Shown here: in pieces, positions 30,350 to 35,125 of the stretch
Numbering within the stretch: position 1 is the stretch's first letter
How the letters are laid out: each line of letters starts with the position of its first letter
Source of the DNA: a virus
Virus record (IMG/VR): IMGVR_UViG_3300030329_004722
Span: 1-35,125 of that record
Direction: 5' to 3' (one strand)
DNA length: 35,125 nucleotides
Notes under the pieces: model-generated
The model's input: only the letters and a program-made list of their open reading frames with translations
Told to the model about the DNA's origin: nothing
Database searches by the model: none
Position numbers and translations under genes: made by a program

Positions 30350-31649
30350 TTTCTATTCCCAATTCCTTGTAGACAGCCTCCTGAAATGGGGCTGGCCACT
30401 GTGTCAACGGCATATTGGGGAAGAGCTTGGCCAGGTCATCGATGAAGCGGCCCTTGTCTCTGAGACCGTCAAAGCGAAAGACCAGCTTTGGATAGTAGTC
30501 AAGCTCTCCGAACTCTTCTATTGCGAGTTGTCGCAACAGGTTGCTGATGGGTTCCGCTATCCGCCGAGCATAGGCCGGGATGGTGCGCAGTGTCTCACGC
30601 TCTTTGACCTCTCCCAAGGCGTATGAACCCACCGCGCTTGACAAGCCCAAAAGGCCGCCCTCGTTGCTATATACAGCTGCAATCTGTTCGTCCACGTAGC
30701 GAATGAGATCCAGAAGATCTGGCATCTGCCCCGGTGGTGCTTGAATCTCTGCAATCACTCCGTCCGGCAATTCAAAGACCCCAAGCTCTGCGGCCCTCAT
30801 TGAGGTCATTGCCCGAGTGGTGCTGGAGATGTCCCCATCATCCGGAGCAAAGCCAGGCATCTTGTCTAGGAAGTCTTTATCCGTGCGGATGTAGGTGATA
30901 GGGCATCCATACTTCTCAGCCGCGGCGCCTGCACACTGTACCAATATCTGCTTGAGTTGGATGTATCTGACCACCGCTCTCAGTGGTGGGACGCCTTCAT
31001 AGTTGAGCCCACGGGAAGCAATGTTGTTCAAGAGCAGCTTGGACTTCGGAATGGTGTAGTTCTTGGCATACTGGCCACCGGCTTCAAACCGGACACCCAT
31101 CAGATCCCGGCCATCTTCCACGATCCAGCCTGATACGGTGGATTGCTCCCGGAATGCCAGCTTCTCAATGTATGCTCGACCATCATCAGCGCCCCAGACA
31201 ATCTCGTGGAGAGCAAAGCCGAAGATAAGAAAGGAAGATGCGGAGTCAATGAAAGCCGGCCAGCCTCCATGAATGTTCATAAGCTTTCGCTCATGCCACT
31301 TGGCAAAGGCCTTCAGCGCAGTTGGTGCTTCGCTTGGAACATGGACTTCCCAATGCCCCTCTGCAAGCAGCTCCTGGTAGGAGCTCACACTGTCTCTGAC
31401 TAAAGGCTCTGAGCGCCACAGCTCTTCATACAGCCCTGGATTGGAGGACATCCCACGCACAGCGTAGGGACCGAGCTCCGAATTGTACTCAGACCGGTCA
31501 GTCTCCCACCCGAATCTGGTCCCAGGGATACCAATCTCAGCCATGTTGATGGCGAGCTCTTCCGGCTCAAGGGGTGTATACGTTGCACAGTCAACCGGCT
31601 CTTGGAAGGAGATGCCGAACTGCGCCGCCAACTTGTTCAAAGTCTGCAT
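30234..31649 (-). CDS. Portal protein (DUF935/Mu gp29-like)
   Basis: 471 residues. ELWRSEPLVRDSVSSYQELL, FLIFGFALHEIVWGADDG, EKLAFREQSTVSGW, PPLRAVVRYIQLKQILVQCAGAAAEKYGCPITYI and ETLRTIPAYARRIAEPISNLLRQLA follow the DUF935 portal pattern: an N-terminal wing, crown-forming helices and the Y-G-x-P segment. The C-terminal ~35 residues are low-complexity and overlap the protease start. The ATG at 31649 has no clear Shine-Dalgarno; the operator-like dyad fills the leader, so the transcript may have a very short leader. The portal joins head to tail and is the packaging ring. Confidence 0.9.
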   Translation of the reverse strand: MQTLNKLAAQFGISFQEPVDCATYTPLEPEELAINMAEIGIPGTRFGWETDRSEYNSELGPYAVRGMSSNPGLYEELWRSEPLVRDSVSSYQELLAEGHWEVHVPSEAPTALKAFAKWHERKLMNIHGGWPAFIDSASSFLIFGFALHEIVWGADDGRAYIEKLAFREQSTVSGWIVEDGRDLMGVRFEAGGQYAKNYTIPKSKLLLNNIASRGLNYEGVPPLRAVVRYIQLKQILVQCAGAAAEKYGCPITYIRTDKDFLDKMPGFAPDDGDISSTTRAMTSMRAAELGVFELPDGVIAEIQAPPGQMPDLLDLIRYVDEQIAAVYSNEGGLLGLSSAVGSYALGEVKERETLRTIPAYARRIAEPISNLLRQLAIEEFGELDYYPKLVFRFDGLRDKGRFIDDLAKLFPNMPLTQWPAPFQEAVYKELGIENAIHRTDGPESPAGSPEDAAPEAAPVDPSISISIEEDR

Positions 31650-31651
31650 GC

Positions 31652-31678
31652 GCTATTCCGAAATGGTTTCGGAATTGA
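31652..31678. promoter_or_regulatory. 27-bp operator-like dyad, site 3
   Basis: The core ATTCCGAAA-TGG-TTTCGGAAT (31655-31675) is a perfect 9+9 dyad with a 3-bp centre. It lies within the leader of the portal gene and covers the likely transcription start. It shares its pattern with sites at 6312 and 9292. Confidence 0.82.
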
Positions 31679-31705
31679 GTGTATACAATCAGACCATTAT
31701 GTCAA
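31678..31705 (-). promoter_or_regulatory. Leftward sigma-70-like promoter for the portal operon
   Basis: On the minus strand TTGACA (31705-31700) is followed after 16 bp by TACACT (31683-31678). The start of transcription would fall near 31671, inside the dyad, so a protein at the dyad would block initiation. The 10-bp sequence ATACAATCAG (plus strand) occurs at 31683 and 31713, 30 bp apart, flanking the -35. Confidence 0.65.
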
Positions 31706-31761
31706 ATAGACGATACAATCAGTTTCCAACTATATGTCACAATAAGACAATGAGAAACGTA

Positions 31762-31789
31762 TTGACCCAGATCTAGCAATTGATAGCAT
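31762..31789 (+). promoter_or_regulatory. Rightward promoter candidate for the HTH-lipoprotein cassette
   Basis: TTGACC (31762-31767) and TAGCAT (31784-31789) are 16 bp apart. Following it is a perfect hairpin, GGTGTC-GCCT-GACACC (31790-31805), and then GGAGG and the GTG start at 31823. The -10 match is modest. Confidence 0.5.
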
Positions 31790-31822
31790 GGTGTCGCCTG
31801 ACACCGACACGGAGGTCAAACA

Positions 31823-32014
31823 GTGAAAACTAGATTGCTTACGACTGCCGAAGCGGCGGAACACCTCACTCTGTCCTGCAAGCAATTGGAGCGCTGGAGG
31901 ACCGATGGGGGAGGGCCGGCATTCGTACAACTGAGCGCGAAGATCATCAGGTATCGATTGTGTGATCTTGAGAGCTTCATTAAATCCAACATAATGCAAG
32001 GGGGACAACGGTGA
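31823..32014 (+). CDS. Small HTH protein, paralogue of the early HTH
   Basis: 63 residues with GTG start and GGAGG 7 nt upstream. LLTTAEAAEHLTLSCKQLERWRTDGGGPAFVQLS..IIRYRLCDLESFI is an HTH_17/AlpA-type winged helix, strongly similar to the protein at 9549 (shared LERWR, G.GP.FV, IRY...DL). It lies divergently from the portal gene and its dyad site. Its GTGA overlap couples it to the lipoprotein gene. It may regulate the cassette and the portal promoter. Confidence 0.85.
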   Translation: MKTRLLTTAEAAEHLTLSCKQLERWRTDGGGPAFVQLSAKIIRYRLCDLESFIKSNIMQGGQR

Positions 32015-33132
32015 GAGTGATTCTATTTTTGTTATCTGTTTCGATGCTTACAAGTTGCGTACATCGCAAGATTGACAAGTGCAACGTGCCAGACCCGCAT
32101 CCGGAGTGTCCGAAGTGCTTGGCAGATGAACCAGATCCCAGCTGCCCCAATTATGTAGCTCCGATGGATATGGCGGCTGATATGATGTTGCCCAATGAGA
32201 TGGACACAGGCCCAGACGCCGATATGACAACACCGGAAGATATAGGCTTGGACAAAGGTCCGGATGTGGACCCGAATGCCTGTGACCCGGCTTGCGAGGA
32301 TCCCACGGCGGTTTGTGATGAGGGTGTTTGCGTGGAGTGCATACTAGATGACGATTGCCCAGACGGCGTTTGCACAGACCAGAACGTTTGCGTGGAGTGC
32401 ATAGACGCTTGTGACTCTGGACACTGTTTTGAGAACGTGTGTGTAGAGTGCTATCAACAAAATCATTGCGGCCAGCAAAGGTGTCTTGTCGATCAAAACA
32501 TCTGTGTCGATTGCTTGGTTTCAGAAGACTGCATAAGCCCGGACGCTAGCGTCTGCGGACCGGCGAATGCTTGCGAGGCCTGTGTGGATGATGCGGGGTG
32601 TTTGGGCGTTGACAACCGATGTGATGAGGGTGTGTGCGTGGAGTGTACGATCGCAACCGAGGCCACCGACTGCGGAGGCAAGTCCTGCGACCCGGCGACG
32701 AATGAGTGCACGACGACCGACGTGGGAACGGTCGGAGTGTGTGAAGCGTGTGTCGCGGATAGTGAGTGTGGCATGAATGCGCGGTGTATCAAACTAAAGT
32801 TCCAGTCAATGACTGACCTCGGCGGATACTGCTTCAACACGTTCACATCGGGGTGCTCTCGGCCGTATGCATCGCGGTACAACTCCCCATCCGTTTCGGG
32901 AGCGCCGGCCGAGGACTATTGCGGGATTGATGTAACCCGAACAACGTGCGAGGCAATCGCTGACATGATTTCAGACACCTCGTGCACCTCTCCGGATGAC
33001 TGCGGAGTAATGGGTATCGAGGACGGGTTGTGCGAGACCGTGTCTGGCTTGAGCAACCGATGCACATATCGTTGTGTCAACGAGGCAGAGTGCAATCAGA
33101 ACCGGATCTGCACCGGGGGATATTGCCAGTAG
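32011..33132 (+). CDS. Cysteine-rich secreted lipoprotein (moron)
   Basis: 373 residues from GTG in a GTGA overlap. The N-terminus VRVILFLLSVSMLTSC ends in a good lipobox (L-T-S-C, Cys16), so the protein should be a lipoprotein. After an acidic linker (~45-85) come repeated Cys modules (CDEGVCVEC, CTDQNVCVEC, CFENVCVEC, CDEGVCVEC); 49 cysteines are present in all. The C-terminal third has a different cysteine spacing and more Ser/Thr. Proteins of this style are common on Myxococcota/Bradymonadia-type cells. As a phage gene with its own promoter on the opposite strand it suggests lysogenic conversion, perhaps surface exclusion, though receptor or virion roles are possible. Confidence 0.85.
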   Translation: MRVILFLLSVSMLTSCVHRKIDKCNVPDPHPECPKCLADEPDPSCPNYVAPMDMAADMMLPNEMDTGPDADMTTPEDIGLDKGPDVDPNACDPACEDPTAVCDEGVCVECILDDDCPDGVCTDQNVCVECIDACDSGHCFENVCVECYQQNHCGQQRCLVDQNICVDCLVSEDCISPDASVCGPANACEACVDDAGCLGVDNRCDEGVCVECTIATEATDCGGKSCDPATNECTTTDVGTVGVCEACVADSECGMNARCIKLKFQSMTDLGGYCFNTFTSGCSRPYASRYNSPSVSGAPAEDYCGIDVTRTTCEAIADMISDTSCTSPDDCGVMGIEDGLCETVSGLSNRCTYRCVNEAECNQNRICTGGYCQ

Positions 33133-33187
33133 TTTACATAAAATATCTTATCGGACCCTGAATTGCTGAGTAGTTTCAAGCACTTAA

Positions 33188-34591
33188 CTAAGCTCGCCTA
33201 TGTGCCCTGGCCTTTGTGATGCGCCGTCTTCCGTCTCCACGTGCTACATAGTAGGCCAGAAGCGCAGCCCAGTAGGCGTCACCGTGGCCGGTCTTGGAGC
33301 GATGTGAATCAAACGTGAGACCGGTGGACAGCATCTTCTTGTGGACCGTCCCAAAGTCCTTTTCAAGGATTGCACGGTGACTAGGAAGAAAGCAGCTCTT
33401 CACGAAGCTCTTGGGGTTCTGAATGTCCACCGTGCCATTTAGCAACCGCTTCGCTGCGTGACTGGAGTACACAAAGTCTTTGGCGTGCTCTAGTTTCACG
33501 GAGCCGTCTTGCAATGCTAGCTTGAGCCGTGGGACCCACTGCGCTTTGAACTCTTGTGTAAAGACATGGGCGTGGATGGCCCGCTCTCCACACAGCTGGC
33601 GAAGCAAGGCCAGCACTTCAGATGCCTCGGTTGTGCAGTCCATGACAACCATCGCTGGATTGTGATGCTCAATCAGTGCATGCAGCACCCTCTCTTGACC
33701 GAGAGTCTTGTTGACCGAGTTGGTCTTGTATCCCAGACCCTGCAACTCATAAGTCTCACCCAACACCATCATCCCGTTGGCGAATTGTCGCAAGACCACC
33801 ACAGCCGTGTTGTCAACCACACTGGCAATGTCAATACCCAAGACAACTCTGGAGCTCCCGGACGGTCTCTCAATCCTTGCGTCTCTCAAGAGCTCGGCTG
33901 GGTGGTAGTCCTGGCCGGCGCCAATGAACTGACATTCAAACTCTTGAGCAAACTGCTCTGAAGTGTAGCGCTTCCGGAGCTCTTCAACGTTGACCGGCAT
34001 GCCGTCCGCCACTGCCCTGTGAATGTCGATGTGGTGCCTAGAGTAATGGCCGAAGGTCTCCTCGTCGCTCCAGATCTCCCAGAAGCGATTGTTGAAAGTC
34101 CCGTTTGGAGTACTCACACAAGTTAGTCGCAAGTTGGGATTGGACTCGATGGCCGGCGTTGCACTTGTCATGATCTCGTCAGCATAGCGCTGGAATGCCA
34201 GCTCATCCATCACCAAGTGAGCCGTCTTTCCACGGCCGGCTTCCGGGTTCTGGGTTGCGGCTTCCACCCTGTATCCAGTGGCCTCAAACTGCAAAGCCCT
34301 CTCATTGTTCTTGGACATGCGGAGCCGCTGGGCCAAGCGCTTGTCCAGACACAAGATCTCCCGCCATCGCTTCGCCTTGTCGATTACGTCCCGTGCATCA
34401 CGGTCGGTCTTCGAGATGATGAGCACATTGTGTGTGTACCCATGCAAACCCGCCGCAATCAAGACCGCCTCCAGCGCCATCAGTGTGGAGATCCCACATT
34501 GACGACTCTTGAGAATGATCCGGTAACGGCTCATGTCTTCCAGAATCGCTCTCTGGAATGGCCTCAGATATTCTTCCAGACCCGGGATCAC
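33188..34591 (-). CDS. terL: Terminase large subunit
   Basis: 467 residues from GTG in a GTGA overlap with terS; GAGGTGG is the ribosome site. The ATPase has KSRQCGIST as Walker A (R-x-x-G-x-S/T type), HLVMDELAF as Walker B and CVSTPNG as the coupling motif. The nuclease has GIDIASVVDNTAVVVL with the first Asp, VVMDCTTEAS as second and GHGDAYWAALLAY with the last Asp. The sequence resembles Mu gp28-type large terminases. It translocates DNA into the head through the portal. Confidence 0.95.
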   Translation of the reverse strand: MIPGLEEYLRPFQRAILEDMSRYRIILKSRQCGISTLMALEAVLIAAGLHGYTHNVLIISKTDRDARDVIDKAKRWREILCLDKRLAQRLRMSKNNERALQFEATGYRVEAATQNPEAGRGKTAHLVMDELAFQRYADEIMTSATPAIESNPNLRLTCVSTPNGTFNNRFWEIWSDEETFGHYSRHHIDIHRAVADGMPVNVEELRKRYTSEQFAQEFECQFIGAGQDYHPAELLRDARIERPSGSSRVVLGIDIASVVDNTAVVVLRQFANGMMVLGETYELQGLGYKTNSVNKTLGQERVLHALIEHHNPAMVVMDCTTEASEVLALLRQLCGERAIHAHVFTQEFKAQWVPRLKLALQDGSVKLEHAKDFVYSSHAAKRLLNGTVDIQNPKSFVKSCFLPSHRAILEKDFGTVHKKMLSTGLTFDSHRSKTGHGDAYWAALLAYYVARGDGRRRITKARAHRRA

Positions 34592-35076
34592 GTTCCCACC
34601 TCGACTTTGATACCAAGAAGAGTCTGCGTATAAATTCGGAGCTCTTCCGGATCCCGGTCAACCCATTCCTCACGGTCTCGATCTGAGTTGTATTGCTTCA
34701 GCATGGTCTTCATAGCATCAACCCGAGTTGAAGTTGTGATTGTGTCGTCTCTTGCAATGCTGCTCAAAACTCCCATGATCTGTTCAACCGAAAGAACGTC
34801 TCCATAATCCAGATTGGCCTTGGCTTTTCTCTTGGCGAGTGGACCACCCCCGGACTTGACCAACCCAGTATCCCCACGGATCTCTTCGATGTATTTGTCC
34901 AGCGCTGTATCAATGTACCTGCCCTCTCGATCCTTGCGCAGAAGCTGACTTCCGATCGCTGCGTGAGAGCTGGGCGTGTTGCCATAACCGGCCAGCCGAG
35001 CAGCTTCCGTTCCGCCCTTCCCTGATACAATCAACTCAGCAAACTTCTTCTTCTTCTTTGTTAGTCTTTGTGGCAT
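34588..35076 (-). CDS. terS: Terminase small subunit
   Basis: 162 residues. The N-terminal part has RLTKKKKKFAELIVSGKGGTEAARLAGYGN, an HTH of Terminase_2 type that recognises the packaging site, and the rest is helical (VLSVEQIMGVLSSIARDDT, VDAMKTMLKQYNSDRDREEW). Fusion-free order and coupling to terL confirm the assignment. No clear ribosome site is seen upstream of the ATG; the leader is AT-rich. Confidence 0.9.
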   Translation of the reverse strand: MPQRLTKKKKKFAELIVSGKGGTEAARLAGYGNTPSSHAAIGSQLLRKDREGRYIDTALDKYIEEIRGDTGLVKSGGGPLAKRKAKANLDYGDVLSVEQIMGVLSSIARDDTITTSTRVDAMKTMLKQYNSDRDREEWVDRDPEELRIYTQTLLGIKVEVGT

Positions 35077-35125
35077 AGAGCTAAGTCGTTCTATTTAAAG
35101 GCTTTTTTACAAAAAAGAAAAAAAG
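35077..35125. other. AT-rich end of the window
   Basis: The last 49 bp are terS leader with T6 and A-rich runs around 35102-35117 (CTTTTTTACAAAAAAG). Together with the 44 non-coding bp at the left end this would form a gap of about 93 bp if the molecule is circular. No terminal repeat or cos-type overhang can be recognised. Confidence 0.5.

Noticed and set aside
33133-33187. Bidirectional terminator between the lipoprotein and terL genes
   Set aside because: No stable stem with a T-run is found in the 55-bp gap.
35102-35117. CTTTTTTACAAAAAAG as a terminator
   Set aside because: The arms are A/T only, the loop is too short, and no GC-rich stem precedes the T-run.

Overview
The window reads as a nearly complete, probably complete, tailed-phage genome of about 35 kb, and its replication and partition genes look like those of a plasmid. 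Both ends fall outside genes and no gene is cut. No integrase, transposase or tRNA-type attachment site is visible. Instead there are ParA and ParB homologues and a lambda-O-like replication initiator whose gene carries an array of iterons beside an AT-rich segment. The best overall reading is a siphovirus-type phage-plasmid: Mu-like head module (DUF935-type portal, I-type protease/scaffold), tube and tape-measure tail, and plasmid-style maintenance. The host is not stated. A 373-residue secreted lipoprotein with 49 cysteines in repeated CVEC-type modules resembles surface proteins common in Myxococcota/Bradymonadia-type bacteria, so a host there is an inference of moderate strength.

Layout, left to right. 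45-5129 (minus): host-recognition fibres, namely a 923-residue fibre with a beta-helix and 30-residue repeats, a collagen-containing tip protein, and small accessory proteins. 5131-9203 (minus): read in the order of transcription this is parA, parB (with a degenerate methyltransferase-like domain), the rep/O-like initiator, a Hjc-like resolvase and an M15 endolysin. 9204-9409: divergent control region with a 27-bp operator-like dyad. 9410-13092 (plus): early replication/recombination operon, namely a coiled-coil protein, an HTH protein, ERF annealase, RecE-like exonuclease, RecA-fold ATPase, SSB and small proteins, with a terminator and a large inverted repeat near its end. 13089-14305 (minus): holin- and spanin-like lysis proteins. 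14302-22361 (minus): tail-tip, hub and accessory proteins. 22365-26566 (minus): tape measure, chaperone, tail tube, terminator. 26559-31649 (minus): head completion, capsid, decoration, protease/scaffold, portal. 31650-33132: control region plus a rightward HTH-lipoprotein cassette. 33188-35076 (minus): terminase large and small subunits.

If the molecule is circular, the minus-strand genes form one near-continuous leftward unit from parA through fibres, terminase, head and tail to lysis. It faces one rightward early operon and is interrupted only by the lipoprotein cassette. Translational coupling by ATGA, GTGA or TGATG overlaps is pervasive.

The most interesting features are: (1) 21-bp-spaced iterons inside the initiator gene, one copy in a different reading frame; (2) a ParB fused to a methyltransferase-like domain that has lost both signature motifs; (3) three dispersed 27-bp dyads beside partition/replication, early and portal promoters, which could be repressor operators or ParB centromeres; (4) a strong rightward terminator inside the leftward rep-par operon, suggesting a counter-transcript; (5) the lipoprotein cassette between terminase and portal; (6) a lysis gene with unimolecular-spanin-like topology that overlaps its neighbour. 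All functions are read from sequence motifs by eye; no database search was run.
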